Below, in pieces: positions 43,142 to 53,386 of a DNA stretch of 64,000 nt (position 1 is its first letter; each line of letters begins with the position of its first letter). Below the pieces are notes generated by a model. It was given only the letters and a program-made list of their open reading frames with translations, was not told the DNA's origin and searched no databases. A program made the translations under genes and the position numbers. The DNA comes from Acidobacteriota bacterium (GTDB lineage: Bacteria; Acidobacteriota; Thermoanaerobaculia; Thermoanaerobaculales; Thermoanaerobaculaceae): NCBI GenBank assembly GCA_016213675.1, contig JACQZW010000059.1, forward strand, positions 16,208 to 80,207, given 5' to 3'.

Positions 43142-44407
43142 ATGCTGACCGCGAAGACGCTGGGCGAAGGGGCGCGGGCGATGCAGGCGGAGATGCGGGA
43201 GTTCGCCAAGAGCGTGCCGCGGCAGTTGCTCCTCGACATGGACGCCGACAAGGTGCGCTTCCCCCGCGAGTTCCTCCAGGACGCCGGGCGGCGCAACCTG
43301 CTCGGCCTCCGCTTCGACCCCCGGTGGGGCGGGCGCGGGCTGCCGTGGACCACGGAGATGGTGGCGCTCGAGGAGATCGGCGTGCTCGGAACCTCGCTGC
43401 CCTGCCTGTGGTCGCTGGTGTCGATCGTCGGCGAGGCGATCCACGTCTTCGGCACCGACGAGCAGAAGGCGCGCTTCCTCGCGCCGATGCTCAAGGGCGA
43501 GCTGGCCGCCGCCGAGGCGCTCACCGAGCCGCGCGGCGGCAGCGACTTCTTCGCCGCCACCACGACCGCCCGGCGCGACGGCGACGGCTTCCTGCTCAAC
43601 GGTCAGAAGCGCTTCGTCGTCGGCGCCGAGGGTGCGGACGTGATCCTCGTCTACGGTCTCGTCGAGGGGATCGACGACCCCAAGCGCGCGATGACCGCGT
43701 TCCTCGTCGAGCGCAGCGAGGGCGTCGAGGTCCACCACGTCTACGGCCTGATGGGGACGCGGGGCGGCGGCACCGGCCGCCTCGTCTTCAAGAACGCCCG
43801 CGTGCCGCTCGCCAACGTGCTCGGCGGCGAGGCCGGGATCGGTCGCGGCACCGCCGTGTTCCACCAGATGATGGTTCCCGAGCGGCTCACCTCGGCCGGC
43901 GGCGCCGTCGGCATGGGACGCGCCGCCATCGAGATCGCCGCCCGCTACGCCGACCGCCGCCACGCGTTCGGCGAGAAGATCCGCCGCTTCGAGGGGGTGA
44001 GCTTCAAGATCGCCGACTCGCTCACGCTGCTCGACGCCGCCCGGGCGCTCAACCACGGTGCGGCCCGCGCCGCCGACGTCGGCGAGGACGCCGGTACCGT
44101 GCGGCGGCTGGTCTCCGAGGCGAAGAAGTTCGCCACCGACTCGGCGTGGACGGTGATCAACCACGCGATGCAGGTGCTCGGCGGCATCGGCTACACCAAC
44201 ATCTACCCGGTCGAGCGGCTGCTCCGCGACTGCCGGCTGATCACGATCTGGACCGGCACCAACGAGATCATGGACCTCGTGATCCAGCACGAGTTCTACC
44301 AGCAGTTCCTCACGCAGCAGCCGGTCGCGCGCGACGTCGAGGCCGACGCCGCCGGCGGGGAGTATGCCGACGAGAAGGTGTACAACGAGCCGGAGGGGCG
44401 GGCTTGA
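43142..44407 (+). CDS. Acyl-CoA dehydrogenase
   Basis: An FAD-dependent dehydrogenase of 421 aa with the usual three domains. [19 protein letters not shown] and the C-terminal [16 protein letters not shown] are family signatures, and [17 protein letters not shown] is typical. It oxidises an acyl-CoA to the enoyl-CoA in beta-oxidation or amino-acid breakdown; chain-length preference is unknown. ATG 43142 follows CGGAGGTGGCGAC. The TGA stop is the last three bases of the first heptamer of the array at 44401. Confidence 0.93.
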   Translation: MLTAKTLGEGARAMQAEMREFAKSVPRQLLLDMDADKVRFPREFLQDAGRRNLLGLRFDPRWGGRGLPWTTEMVALEEIGVLGTSLPCLWSLVSIVGEAIHVFGTDEQKARFLAPMLKGELAAAEALTEPRGGSDFFAATTTARRDGDGFLLNGQKRFVVGAEGADVILVYGLVEGIDDPKRAMTAFLVERSEGVEVHHVYGLMGTRGGGTGRLVFKNARVPLANVLGGEAGIGRGTAVFHQMMVPERLTSAGGAVGMGRAAIEIAARYADRRHAFGEKIRRFEGVSFKIADSLTLLDAARALNHGAARAADVGEDAGTVRRLVSEAKKFATDSAWTVINHAMQVLGGIGYTNIYPVERLLRDCRLITIWTGTNEIMDLVIQHEFYQQFLTQQPVARDVEADAAGGEYADEKVYNEPEGRA

Positions 44408-44428
44408 GGCTTGGGGCTTGAGGCCTGG
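44401..44428 (+). repeat. Heptamer array overlapping the acyl-CoA dehydrogenase stop
   Basis: Four plus-strand units: GGCTTGA, GGCTTGG, GGCTTGA again and a GGCCTGG variant. The first unit supplies the stop codon. Its first 24 bases are identical to the inverted array at 19114-19141. Confidence 0.8.
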
Positions 44429-44458
44429 GGAAGAACAGAGACAGAGAAAGGGACGGCG

Positions 44459-44917
44459 ATGGCGAAGACGACGATCGATGTCAAGGAGATCACGACGCTG
44501 GTGGGGCGGAAGTTCGTGGCGGAGCGCTGGCACGAGGTGACCCAGGCGCAGGTCAACGGCTTCGCCGACGCCACAGGCGACCACCAGTGGATCCACGTCG
44601 ACCCGGAGCGGGCGCGGCGCGAGTCGCCGTTCGGCCGTCCGATCGCCCACGGTTACCTGTCGCTCTCGCTCGCGCCGATGTTCCTGTTCGAGGAGCTCGA
44701 CGTCACCGGGGCGCGTTTCGTCGTCAACTACGGCCTCAACAAGGTGCGCTTCCCCGCCCCGGTCCCGGTCGGCTCGCGGGTGCGCATGGCGTTCGAGGGG
44801 CTCGCGGTCGACCCCATCGAGGGCGGCTGGCAGGTGACGATGAAGGCGTCGCTCGAGGTCGAGGGCTCGCCCAAGCCGGCCGTCGTCGCCGAGCTCGTGT
44901 ACCGCTACCTGCTCTGA
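44459..44917 (+). CDS. MaoC-like (R)-enoyl-CoA hydratase
   Basis: 152 aa, the size of single hot-dog MaoC/NodN-type hydratases. The hydratase motif is ADATGDHQWIHVDPERA, followed by GRPIAHGYLSLSLAPMFLFEEL. It probably hydrates enoyl-CoA produced by the dehydrogenase just upstream, 51 bp away. ATG 44459 has AAAGGGACGGCG upstream. Confidence 0.88.
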   Translation: MAKTTIDVKEITTLVGRKFVAERWHEVTQAQVNGFADATGDHQWIHVDPERARRESPFGRPIAHGYLSLSLAPMFLFEELDVTGARFVVNYGLNKVRFPAPVPVGSRVRMAFEGLAVDPIEGGWQVTMKASLEVEGSPKPAVVAELVYRYLL

Positions 44918-44951
44918 GCGGCACGACCCACCGCCACCACGGGAAGTCCTG

Positions 44952-44970
44952 GTAGGGGCGGGGCTTGCCC
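44952..44970. repeat. REP-like palindromic repeat, copy 3
   Basis: GTAGGGGCGGGGCTTGCCC; GGGC pairs with GCCC across TT. Located after the MaoC gene. Confidence 0.35.
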
Positions 44971-45072
44971 ACGCACGGCGCCAATCCTGCACACGTGACG
45001 AAGGGCGGCCGCGCCACTCTTGCTTGCCCGGGACACGGAGAGCGGTCAAGATACGCGGCGGGGGACGAGACC

Positions 45073-46422
45073 TTGAGCAGGACCGACCGCACGCGCCGCG
45101 CCGCGAGCCGCAGCACCTTCACCGCGATTCTCGCGCTCGTCCTCGCGACTGCCGCGCCGGCCGCGGCGCAGGGCCAACCCGCCACCCCCGCCGAGCTCGA
45201 GGCGCAGGCCCGCCGCATCCTCGCCGGCACGCCGCTCGTCGACGGCCACAACGACCTCGCCGAGAACCTCTTCGACCGCTTCGACAACCACCTCGGCGCC
45301 ATCGACCTCGCGGCCGGCACGCACACCCTCGCGCACCCGTTGCACACCGACATCCCGCGCCTGCGCCGGGGCGCCGTCGGCGGCGTGTTCTTCGCCGCAT
45401 TCGTCTCGCCCACCCTCGAGGGCGCCGCGGCGGTCCCGGTCCTGTTCGAGCAGATCGACGTCATCCGGCGCATCGCCGAGCGATACCCGCAGACCTTCGC
45501 CCTCGCCGCCTCGGCCGCCGAGGTCGAGCAGGCGCACGGCAGCGGCCGGATCGCGGCGCTCATCGGCATCGAGAACGGCCAGGCGATCGGCAACTCGCTC
45601 GCCGTCCTGCGCCAGGCGCACGGCGCCGGCGCCCGTTACATGACGCTGACCCACTGGAAGAGCACCACCTGGGCCGACGCCGGCACCGACGCGCCGCGCC
45701 ACGGCGGCCTGTCGCCGTTCGGCCGCGAGGTGGTCCGCGAGATGCAGCGCCTCGGCATGCTCGTCGATCTCTCCCACGTGTCCGACGACACGATGCGCGA
45801 CGCCCTGGAGATCGCCGAGGCGCCGGTGATCTTCTCGCACTCCTCCGCGCGCGCGCTGTGCAACCACCCGCGCAACGTCCCCGACGAGATCCTCCGGCGC
45901 GTCGCCGCCAACCGCGGGATCGTCATGGTCAACTTCGCCCCCGGTTTCGTCTCCGAGGAGGTGCGCGCCGCCGAGGAGCCGCTCGAGGCCGAGTGGACCC
46001 GGCTCGAGAAGCTCCACCCCGGCGACCAGGCGAGGGTCGAGGCGGGCGTCCGGGCGTGGCGGCAGGCCCACCCGATCCCGCGGGCGACGCTGGCCCAGGT
46101 CGCCGACCACGTCGACCACATCCGTCGCGTCGCCGGTGTCGACCACGTCGGGATCGGCTCGGACTTCGATGGAATCGGCGAGACGCCCGTCGGCCTCGAG
46201 GACGTCTCCTGCTATCCGGCCCTGGTTGCCGAGCTGCTGCGGCGAGGCTACTCCGAGCCCGACGTCCGGAAGGTCGCCGGCGAGAACATCCTCCGGGTCA
46301 TGCGCGAGGCCGAGCGCGCCGCCGCGCGCCTGCAGCGCCAGCGCCCGCCGTCCGACGCCCGCATCGACGAGGTCGACGCACCCCCTACCGCCGCGCCCTC
46401 GCCCGCCGCCCCGTCGCGCTGA
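45073..46422 (+). CDS. Exported membrane dipeptidase (peptidase M19)
   Basis: A zinc dipeptidase of the renal-dipeptidase family, about 449 aa. A signal peptide ends near APAAAQG. The metal motif DGHNDLAENLFD, GIENGQAIGN, DLSHVSDDTMRDAL and HVGIGSDFDGIGETPVGLED are all present. I place the start at TTG 45073 because the signal peptide follows directly; the frame is open to 44965. The tail (PPTAAPSPAAPSR) is low complexity. Likely periplasmic cleavage of dipeptides. It ends convergently with the phospholipase D-like gene. Confidence 0.88.
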   Translation: MSRTDRTRRAASRSTFTAILALVLATAAPAAAQGQPATPAELEAQARRILAGTPLVDGHNDLAENLFDRFDNHLGAIDLAAGTHTLAHPLHTDIPRLRRGAVGGVFFAAFVSPTLEGAAAVPVLFEQIDVIRRIAERYPQTFALAASAAEVEQAHGSGRIAALIGIENGQAIGNSLAVLRQAHGAGARYMTLTHWKSTTWADAGTDAPRHGGLSPFGREVVREMQRLGMLVDLSHVSDDTMRDALEIAEAPVIFSHSSARALCNHPRNVPDEILRRVAANRGIVMVNFAPGFVSEEVRAAEEPLEAEWTRLEKLHPGDQARVEAGVRAWRQAHPIPRATLAQVADHVDHIRRVAGVDHVGIGSDFDGIGETPVGLEDVSCYPALVAELLRRGYSEPDVRKVAGENILRVMREAERAAARLQRQRPPSDARIDEVDAPPTAAPSPAAPSR

Positions 46423-46438
46423 CCAGGGCGGCGGCGCT

Positions 46439-48532
46439 TCAGAACTGGCTCATCACCCACTCGGCGAGGCCGTCGCTGCGCGTCGTCCGCACCGGGCTGT
46501 CGAGCTCGCGCGAGGCGGCCAGGTCGACCTCGAACAGCTCGCGCCGTAGCCGCTCGACGACGCGCGGGTCCGACGTCGCGACGTTGGTCTCGAGGTTGCG
46601 GCGCAGCGACAGCTTGTTGAGGTTGGCCGAGCCGAGCATCGCCCAGCCGTCGACGATCGCCGCCTTGACGTGGGTCATGCCGGGGTAGACGAAGACCCGC
46701 ACGCCGCTCGCGAGCAGCGCGTTGGCCGTGACCATGTTGCTCTGGTTGCCGAGGCCCTGGTCGGAGTCAGAGGGGAGCACGACCCGGACGTCCACGCCGC
46801 GCCGCCGCGCCTGGATGAGGGCGTTGGTCACCGAGTCCTCGTAGAGGTAGGGGTTCTCGATGAGCACCTCGCGACGGGCGCGCCGCAGCGCCTCGAGGAG
46901 CGCGGCGTAGATCTGCGGGCCCCCGGTCCGCGTCGACAGGACGCGCAGGTCCGCGAAGTCGGCTCGCTCGGCGGCACCGGCGTGGCGGCGCGAGGCGCCG
47001 ACGGCGGCCCCGAGGTAGGCCAGGTCGCCGAGCGGTCCGGCGTGGCCCCAGGAGCGGGCGAAACCCTCGGCGAGGACGCCGACCACCGGTCCCTCGAGCT
47101 CGGCCATCATGTCGTGCCACTCGTAACGGTACTCGCGGCCGATGTTCATGCCGCCGAGGTGCGCGAAGCGGCGGTCGAAGAGGAGCACCTTGCCGTGATC
47201 AGCGGTCAGCCACGGATTGAAGTGAGGCCGCACGTGGACGCGCGAGCCGCGCCGCAGGTACGCCTCGATCGTGGGCGGCATGACGAAGCCGGGGGGCATC
47301 GGCGTGTCCGGCGGGAAGTTGCCGGCGACGAGGGTCGACATCTCGTCGAACATCACCCTGACCCGGATCTCCTGGGACCGGCGCTTGAGCCGGTCTGCGA
47401 TCCCGACCGCCACGTCGTCGGTGTCGAAGATGTTGACGCGGATGTCGATCCCCTCCCGGGCCTCGTCGATGCGCTGCTCGAGGACCGGGAAGTAGCCCGG
47501 ACCGTCGATCAGCAACCGCACCGACCCCCGGCTGCGCCGGGTGCCGGTCAGCGTGTCGAGGTGGCGCTCGAAGGCCTCCGGGTCCATGGGCGGCCGGCCG
47601 GCGACGGGAGGCGCGTCACCGCCGTCGTCGGTCCGCAGTGTCGCCAACGTCGCTCCGCTCTGGACGATGTTGTTGAGCAGGCGAGCGACCGAGGAAACCG
47701 GGTTCTTGAGCAGGGCGACGAGGTGCCCTTCGAGGGTCACCGACTGGACCAACCGGACGACGGGCTCCGCGCCGCCACCCTCCCGCGGCGTGGCGGAAGG
47801 ACCACCGGGGCGCAGCAGGACGCACAGGCGCCGCGCCCGGTCGTAGAGGAGGAAGCGCGGCTCCCCGTCGAGTTGGCTGAGGGTGAAGAGCAGCGGGCCG
47901 AGCTCGCCGGTGCGCTCGGAGTCGGCCCTCTCGAGCTCTCGCACCGCCTCGCCGACGAACGTCTCGACGCTGATCCACCGGCTCACCCCGACGTCGACGG
48001 CCGACGCCTCACGGCGATCCGTTCGGGCCACGCCGTCCGGGCCTCTCGTCAGCAGGGACTCCCGCCCGCCGACGGAGAGGAGTGCGGTACGGCCGGGCTC
48101 CCGAGGCGTCAGGGTGTCCGCGACCCGCCGCGCCAGTCGTGCGAAGGCGTCGGCCTCGACGACGCGCGCCACGACGATTCGCTGCCGCTCGCTCGCGGTC
48201 CAGCGCGGCAACTCGGAGAGCGGCGTCAGGTCGGCGACCCGGAAGCGGACTCCCGCCTCGTCGAGTCCCCATCCCCGCCAACGCGCCTCGAACGCCGAGC
48301 GCATCGCGCCGTCGCCGAAGAACAGCACGACGCGATTGCCGCGGACGACGACGCGGTCGGGCAGGAGGCCCTCCTCCGCAATCCGGCGTCCCTCGAGTGC
48401 CAGTCCCGTCCCCGTGTGCGCGCACGAGGCGACCACCACCGCGGCGAGTGGCAGGAGCAAGAGTGCGCTCGGGGCCCGGCGTACCCGGCGATCGCGAACT
48501 GGGGCACGCGGGTCGGGCACCGTCGGCTTCAT
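46439..48532 (-). CDS. Phospholipase D-like lipoprotein
   Basis: 697 aa with a probable lipoprotein signal (LLLLPLAAVVVASCAH). The C-terminal half has two HxKx4D motifs, ADHGKVLLFDRRFAHLGG and MTHVKAAIVDGWAMLGSAN, characteristic of PLD/cardiolipin-synthase enzymes. The N-terminal ~300 residues are unrelated to the PLD core and unrecognised. Expected activity is phosphatidyl transfer or phosphodiester hydrolysis at the cell envelope. Start ATG 48532 (MKPTVPDPRAP). Confidence 0.88.
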   Translation of the reverse strand: MKPTVPDPRAPVRDRRVRRAPSALLLLPLAAVVVASCAHTGTGLALEGRRIAEEGLLPDRVVVRGNRVVLFFGDGAMRSAFEARWRGWGLDEAGVRFRVADLTPLSELPRWTASERQRIVVARVVEADAFARLARRVADTLTPREPGRTALLSVGGRESLLTRGPDGVARTDRREASAVDVGVSRWISVETFVGEAVRELERADSERTGELGPLLFTLSQLDGEPRFLLYDRARRLCVLLRPGGPSATPREGGGAEPVVRLVQSVTLEGHLVALLKNPVSSVARLLNNIVQSGATLATLRTDDGGDAPPVAGRPPMDPEAFERHLDTLTGTRRSRGSVRLLIDGPGYFPVLEQRIDEAREGIDIRVNIFDTDDVAVGIADRLKRRSQEIRVRVMFDEMSTLVAGNFPPDTPMPPGFVMPPTIEAYLRRGSRVHVRPHFNPWLTADHGKVLLFDRRFAHLGGMNIGREYRYEWHDMMAELEGPVVGVLAEGFARSWGHAGPLGDLAYLGAAVGASRRHAGAAERADFADLRVLSTRTGGPQIYAALLEALRRARREVLIENPYLYEDSVTNALIQARRRGVDVRVVLPSDSDQGLGNQSNMVTANALLASGVRVFVYPGMTHVKAAIVDGWAMLGSANLNKLSLRRNLETNVATSDPRVVERLRRELFEVDLAASRELDSPVRTTRSDGLAEWVMSQF

Positions 48533-48563
48533 GGTGCGAGGCTACCCGGGATGCCCGCGCTGC

Positions 48564-48725
48564 TCAACCCCCGGCCGGGAGACCATCCTCGACGACGTCG
48601 TTCCCCGCGAACGCCTTGACCAGCTCATCCTGCCAGGCCGCGACCGGACAGGCCACGGCGAGGCTCATCGCGGCCACGACGAGCGAACCCGCAGCCGGCC
48701 GCCCGAAGCGGATGCGGTCGTTCAC
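48564..48725 (-). CDS. Possible small exported protein, 53 aa
   Basis: A GTG-started ORF reading MNDRIRFGRPAAG, then a hydrophobic stretch SLVVAAMSLAVACPVAA that looks like a signal peptide, then a 22-residue acidic mature part. A GAAGGGG sequence precedes the start. It lies between the EthD-like gene and the phospholipase gene on the same strand. No family is recognised and it may be spurious. Confidence 0.35.
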   Translation of the reverse strand: MNDRIRFGRPAAGSLVVAAMSLAVACPVAAWQDELVKAFAGNDVVEDGLPAGG

Positions 48726-48768
48726 GACGAACCCCTTCGCGGAGGGGCGCTGGGAGTGCCCTTCGAGC

Positions 48769-49140
48769 TCACAGGCGGTCGAAGGCCTCGTCCTGGACGG
48801 TGAAGAAGAAGCTGCATCGCTCCAGGTCCATGAACTCCGCCTGGTGGCGCTTCATCGCGACGAGCGCGGGCCCGGCGAACGCGCGTTCCACGTCCGCCAT
48901 CGCGGTGGATCCGCTCGCCCAGGAAATCTGGACCAGCCCATCGAACGGCTCGGAGGTGCCGCGGCTCGCGATCACGGCAAGGCTCTCCTTGACCGCCAGC
49001 ATCCGGCTCAGGCTGAAACGGACTGCGTTCGAGGCCTCCGCGAACGCGTGGACCTGCTCGCCGTAGAGCTTCCAGTGACGCTGGAACACGGCCGGCGTGA
49101 TCTCCGGCCGGCGACGCACACATTGCACAAAGGCGATCAT
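48769..49140 (-). CDS. EthD-like ferredoxin-fold (dimeric alpha/beta barrel) protein
   Basis: 123 aa starting MIAFVQCVRRRPEITPAVFQRHWKLYG, the opening of EthD-domain proteins (beta strand, then F-x-x-H/Y-W). A central ISWASGSTAMADVERAF and late FFFTVQDEAF fit the dimeric alpha/beta barrel fold. ATG 49140 has a strong GGGGAGGT site. Family members often act on small hydrophobic or aromatic molecules; the function here is unknown. Confidence 0.78.
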   Translation of the reverse strand: MIAFVQCVRRRPEITPAVFQRHWKLYGEQVHAFAEASNAVRFSLSRMLAVKESLAVIASRGTSEPFDGLVQISWASGSTAMADVERAFAGPALVAMKRHQAEFMDLERCSFFFTVQDEAFDRL

Positions 49141-49310
49141 CCGCGACCTCCCCAATTTCCGGGCTTGGCTCCGCAAGTCAGAGTACACCACCGCTCCCCG
49201 GGGCACTCCTCCCGGCGGGTGACCGCGTCGCATGCCGTGTTGACCTGCAGCGTCGGGCTGACCACGTGCTGGCCGCCGCGCCCTCGGTGGGCGACCTCGC
49301 GGCGCGGGGG

Positions 49311-50210
49311 TCAGGTCTCCGCGAGCAGTGCCTCGCGGGCCGCGGCGAGCTCCTTCTTTCTTGCGCCGCCGACCTGGGGAAACGTGAGGTCCAGTTTTTC
49401 GAGCGCGCGCCGGATGGCGTCGGCCACGACGAGCCGGGTGAACCACTTGTTGTCGGCCGGGACGACGAACCACGGCGCGTGCTCGGCCGCCGTGTGGCGG
49501 ATCATGTCCTCGTAGGCGGCCATGTAGTCGTCCCAGTGCGCCCGCTCCTCGACGTCCGCCATCGCAAACTTCCAGTTCTTCTCGGGCTGCTCGATACGAT
49601 CGAGGAAGCGCTCCCGCTGCTCGTCCTTCGAGACGTGGAGGAAGAACTTGAGGATGACGAACCCCTGGCGCGCGAAGTAGCGCTCGAACGCGGCGATGTC
49701 CTCGAAACGACGCTTCCAGATTCCCTTGCCGCCCAGGCCGGTGGGCAACCGCTGCCCGTCGAGGAACGCCGGGTGGACTCGGACCACCAGCACCTCCTCG
49801 TAGTACGAGCGGTTGAAGATCCCGAGCCGGCCGCGCTCGGGCAGGCACCTCGACGTCCGCCACAAGAAGTCGTGGTCGAGCTCTTCGGCAGAAGGGGCCT
49901 TGAAGGAGAAGACCTGGCAGCCCTGCGGGTTGATGCCGGACATGACGTGCTCGATCGCGCTGTCCTTGCCGGCCGCGTCCATCGCCTGGAAGATCAGCAG
50001 CACCCCCCACCGATTCTGCGCGTAGAGCTTTTCCTGCAGGTCCGCGAGCTCCTCGATACCCGCCGCGAGCGCGTCCTGGGCCTTCTTCTTGTCCTTCATC
50101 CCACGGGTGTCGCCCGGATCGATCTCCTTCAAACGGAACGTCGAGCCGTCGGTGACCCGGTACGGCGCCGACAGCGGCGCAGAGCGCGTTGCCTTGGACT
50201 TTCCGGCCAT
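49311..50210 (-). CDS. Polyphosphate kinase 2 family protein (class III-like)
   Basis: 299 aa. The Walker A-like MDAAGKDS is at residues 77-84, followed by HVMSGINPQGCQVFSFK, then HDFLWRTSRCLPERG and IFNRSYYEEVL. These are the hallmarks of PPK2 enzymes that move phosphate between polyphosphate and nucleotides. The sequence looks like class III, which can phosphorylate AMP and ADP. ATG 50210 follows GGGAGGGAGCAT. It is downstream of the AI-2E-family gene, 26 bp away, on the same strand. Confidence 0.92.
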   Translation of the reverse strand: MAGKSKATRSAPLSAPYRVTDGSTFRLKEIDPGDTRGMKDKKKAQDALAAGIEELADLQEKLYAQNRWGVLLIFQAMDAAGKDSAIEHVMSGINPQGCQVFSFKAPSAEELDHDFLWRTSRCLPERGRLGIFNRSYYEEVLVVRVHPAFLDGQRLPTGLGGKGIWKRRFEDIAAFERYFARQGFVILKFFLHVSKDEQRERFLDRIEQPEKNWKFAMADVEERAHWDDYMAAYEDMIRHTAAEHAPWFVVPADNKWFTRLVVADAIRRALEKLDLTFPQVGGARKKELAAAREALLAET

Positions 50211-50236
50211 ATGCTCCCTCCCTGGACGGGAAACTC

Positions 50237-51352
50237 TCAGGGTGATGACCCGTGAGTCTGCTGGACCTCGGGTCGAGCAGCCACAGGCGGAACGGGCTCG
50301 ACGGCGTCGCCTGGGGTCCCTGACATCAGGACGTCGAGAAGACCGGTTGCGAGCGCCAGAACGACCGGACCGAGGAGCACGCCGAGGATGCCGAACGCCT
50401 GGAGGCCGCCGAGAACCGAGAAGAACACCAGCAGGTCGTGCATCTTGATCCGCTTGCCGACCATCCTCGGGCGCAGCAGGTTGTCGACCAGGCCGATGGC
50501 CAGCGCCCCCCACAGCACCAGGACGACGGCCTTTCCCCAGTGTCCGGTGAGGCCGAGGAACAACGCCGCCGGCGCCCACACCAGGCCGGTGCCGGCCACC
50601 GGGATCATCGCTGCCAGCACCATCAAGGCACCCCAGAGCACCGCCGACGGGACACCGAGGACGGCGAACATCACGCCGCCCATCGTTCCCTGGATCACGG
50701 CGATGACCACCACACCGAACACGCTGGCCTTCACGATCTCGACCGTCCGGCGCATGATCTCGATCGCTTGCGGGCGCTCGAGCGGCAGCACGTCGGGCAG
50801 GCGCTCGGCGATGGCGTGTCCGTCGCGGAGCAGATAGAACATCGTGAAGATCACCAGGATGGCGCTGACGAGGACCCCCAGCGCGCCGCCGATCACCGAG
50901 AGACCCCGCTGCAGCACCGCCCCGCTGATTTTCTCGGCGTAGCCGGACAGCGCCTCCGCCGACGTGTACGCGTTCAGGTCGACGTACGGCTCGAGTCGTT
51001 CGACGAGCGCCTGCAGCCTGGCCCCCTGCACCGGGTCCGCGAGCAACGCCTGGAGCCTGGCGGGACCCGTCTGAGCCAGGTCGCCGGCCTGCGCGACGAT
51101 CGCGCCGACGGCCAGGCCGAGCGGAAGGACGAACGCCAGGACCACTGCCAGGATCGAGACGAGAGCGGCGAGCCCGGGCTTGCGGGTCTTCGCGGCCACG
51201 AAGGTGTACACGGGCGCCGACACGATGGTCAGCACCGCGGCCCACAGCAGCACGTTGACGAACGGCTGGAGCATCCTCCAGCACAGGTAGACGGCCGCTG
51301 CCGTGGCGACCACCAGGACCAGCCACTGCCCCTGCTTCGCCCGATCTCTCAT
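50237..51352 (-). CDS. AI-2E family transporter (PerM-like)
   Basis: 371 aa with about eight membrane helices, an extracytoplasmic loop around residues 85-145 and the C-terminal signature VDNLLRPRMVGKRIKMHDLLVFFSVLGGL split over the last helices. The family exports unknown substrates; the quorum-sensing name should not be taken literally. No clear ribosome site precedes ATG 51352. Confidence 0.9.
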   Translation of the reverse strand: MRDRAKQGQWLVLVVATAAAVYLCWRMLQPFVNVLLWAAVLTIVSAPVYTFVAAKTRKPGLAALVSILAVVLAFVLPLGLAVGAIVAQAGDLAQTGPARLQALLADPVQGARLQALVERLEPYVDLNAYTSAEALSGYAEKISGAVLQRGLSVIGGALGVLVSAILVIFTMFYLLRDGHAIAERLPDVLPLERPQAIEIMRRTVEIVKASVFGVVVIAVIQGTMGGVMFAVLGVPSAVLWGALMVLAAMIPVAGTGLVWAPAALFLGLTGHWGKAVVLVLWGALAIGLVDNLLRPRMVGKRIKMHDLLVFFSVLGGLQAFGILGVLLGPVVLALATGLLDVLMSGTPGDAVEPVPPVAARPEVQQTHGSSP

Positions 51353-51448
51353 CAGGAGGGTTCCCTTCTTCGCCGCGAGCTGCGGCGCTCATTGTAGAAC
51401 GCCTCACACCGACGCAGCCCCCTGCCACGAGAGGCTCGGGCGAGGCGA

Positions 51449-52330
51449 CTAGGTCGCGGCCGGGCCGGCGGCCGTAGAGACGAAGAAGTCGAGGAGCAGC
51501 GTGTTGACCCGCTCGGGCTCCTCGTGCTGCACCCAGTGGGTCGCGTCGGGCAGGATCTCGGCCCGGCCGCGGTCGCACAGCTCGAGGCTCGGCGCGACCG
51601 ACTCCTGCCCGAGGAAACGGTCACGGGCGCCCCAGATGAGCAGTGTCGGGGCGGCGACGCGCACGGTGGGAGGCCGCTTCGGCGGGCGGCGGAGGGCCGC
51701 CCGGTACCAGTTGAGCATCCCCGTGAGCGCGCCCGGCCGCGCCCACGCCTCGCGATAGCGGGACAGGTCGTCGGCGGTGAACGTCCCGGGCCGCGAGGTC
51801 TTCGCCAGGGCGGCCGCCATGTACGCGAAGTCGTCGCCGGCAAGGCGCCGCTCGGGGAGCCAGGGGAGCTGGAAGTACAGCATGTAGCGGCTCTTCCTCC
51901 GCTGCACCGGGCTCGACCGCAGGAGCCGGCGCAGGACGACCGGGTGCGGCGCGTTGATGACGGCCAGGGCGCGGACCAGCCCGGGTCGGGTCATGGCGAG
52001 CCACCAGGCCGCGGCGCCACCCCAGTCGTGGGCCACGACGAACGCCTGCCGTCGTCCCGTCGCCTCGATCAACCCGGCGATGTCGGCGACGAGCTCGTCG
52101 AGGCAGTACGAGGCGAGGCCGCGCGGCTTGTCGGACAGGTTGTAGCCGCGCTGATCCGGGGCCACGACCCGGTACCCGGCACTGGCAAGAGGCCCGATCT
52201 GTGCGCGCCAGCCGTAGCTGAACTCCGGGAAGCCGTGCAGCAGCACGACGAGATCGCCGCTTTCCGGCCCGGCCTCGACGACGTGCAGCCGCACGCCGTT
52301 GGTGAGCACGCTGACCTGTCTGAGTTGCAT
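51449..52330 (-). CDS. Alpha/beta hydrolase, epoxide-hydrolase-like
   Basis: 293 aa. The oxyanion motif is HGFPE (32-36), the nucleophile Asp102 in VAHDWGGAAAWW, the acid is likely within WGARDRFLG and the His in THWVQHEEPERV. An Asp nucleophile with HGFPE fits epoxide hydrolases (or haloalkane-dehalogenase relatives). ATG 52330 (MQLRQVSVLTNG) is preferred over an ATG at 52348 because GGGAGGTCCG lies just upstream. It is divergent from the ABC exporter. Confidence 0.9.
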   Translation of the reverse strand: MQLRQVSVLTNGVRLHVVEAGPESGDLVVLLHGFPEFSYGWRAQIGPLASAGYRVVAPDQRGYNLSDKPRGLASYCLDELVADIAGLIEATGRRQAFVVAHDWGGAAAWWLAMTRPGLVRALAVINAPHPVVLRRLLRSSPVQRRKSRYMLYFQLPWLPERRLAGDDFAYMAAALAKTSRPGTFTADDLSRYREAWARPGALTGMLNWYRAALRRPPKRPPTVRVAAPTLLIWGARDRFLGQESVAPSLELCDRGRAEILPDATHWVQHEEPERVNTLLLDFFVSTAAGPAAT

Positions 52331-52477
52331 CGGACCTCCCGCGGCCATCGCCGTCCCAACCGCTCGCGGACTCCCTCACTGTGCTGGTCTCGGCCTGATC
52401 ATAGCAGTGCGGCCTCGCACCAGCAGGGCGATGTGCCGGCGAAACAACCCCCCCTCCGCCGCGTAGACTGCCGGCGA

Positions 52478-53386
52478 ATGAACCCGCTCGAGGTCCACGA
52501 CGCCCGCAAGCGGTTCGGCGACATCGTCGCGCTCGACGGCGTGTCGGTGGCGCTGCGTGCCGGCGAGCTGCTCGCCCTGCTGGGTCCCAACGGCGCCGGC
52601 AAGACGACGCTGGTGCGCGCCATCGCTGGGCGCGTCCGCCTCGACGCCGGCGACATCTCGCTGGACGGACGGCCCCTCGACGACGAGGGGAGGAGGGCGC
52701 TCGGCGTGGTCCCGCAGGAAGTTGCGGTCTACCCGCTGCTGACGGCGCGCGAGAACCTCGAGGTGTTCGGCTCGCTCAACGGCCTGTCCGGCCGGGCGCT
52801 CCGCGAGGCAGTCGCGTGGGCGCTCGACTGGACCGCCCTCGAGGGCCGCCAGCGCGAGCCGGCGAAGCGGTTCTCCGGCGGCATGCGGCGGCGGCTCAAC
52901 ATCGCCTGTGGCGTGCTGCACCGGCCCCGGGTCGTCCTCCTGGACGAGCCGACCGTCGGCGTCGACCCACAGAGTCGGGAGCGCATCTACGAGATGCTCG
53001 CCGGCCTGAAGCGCGCCGGCGCCTCGCTGCTGCTCACCACGCACCATCTCGAGGAGGCCGAGGCGCGCTGCGACCGCATCGTCATCATCGACCACGGCCG
53101 CACCGTCGCTGCCGGCACCCTGTCCGAGCTGACCGCGGCGACGTTCGGCGAGCACCACGAAGCCACCGCCGTCGTCAACCACCTTCCCGAGCCCGCGCTG
53201 GAAGGGCTCGAGGCACACGCGGACACGATGACCGTCCGCGCCCTGCTGCGCGATCTCGACGCTGACCTCCCCGCCCTGCTCGCCCGGCTGCGTGCGGCCG
53301 GCTGTGAGGTGGTGGACCTCCAGGTTCGGCGGCCCAGCCTGGCGGGCGTCTTCCTCAAGCTCACCGGCAAGGAGTTGCGCGAGTGA
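52478..53386 (+). CDS. ABC transporter ATP-binding protein
   Basis: 302 aa with Walker A GPNGAGKT (36-43), Q-loop [11 protein letters not shown], signature FSGGMRRRL, Walker [14 protein letters not shown] and H-loop [10 protein letters not shown] ~70-residue C-terminal extension is typical of ABC-2 exporters (CcmA/NatA-like). It pairs with the permease immediately downstream (GTGA overlap). Confidence 0.94.
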   Translation: MNPLEVHDARKRFGDIVALDGVSVALRAGELLALLGPNGAGKTTLVRAIAGRVRLDAGDISLDGRPLDDEGRRALGVVPQEVAVYPLLTARENLEVFGSLNGLSGRALREAVAWALDWTALEGRQREPAKRFSGGMRRRLNIACGVLHRPRVVLLDEPTVGVDPQSRERIYEMLAGLKRAGASLLLTTHHLEEAEARCDRIVIIDHGRTVAAGTLSELTAATFGEHHEATAVVNHLPEPALEGLEAHADTMTVRALLRDLDADLPALLARLRAAGCEVVDLQVRRPSLAGVFLKLTGKELRE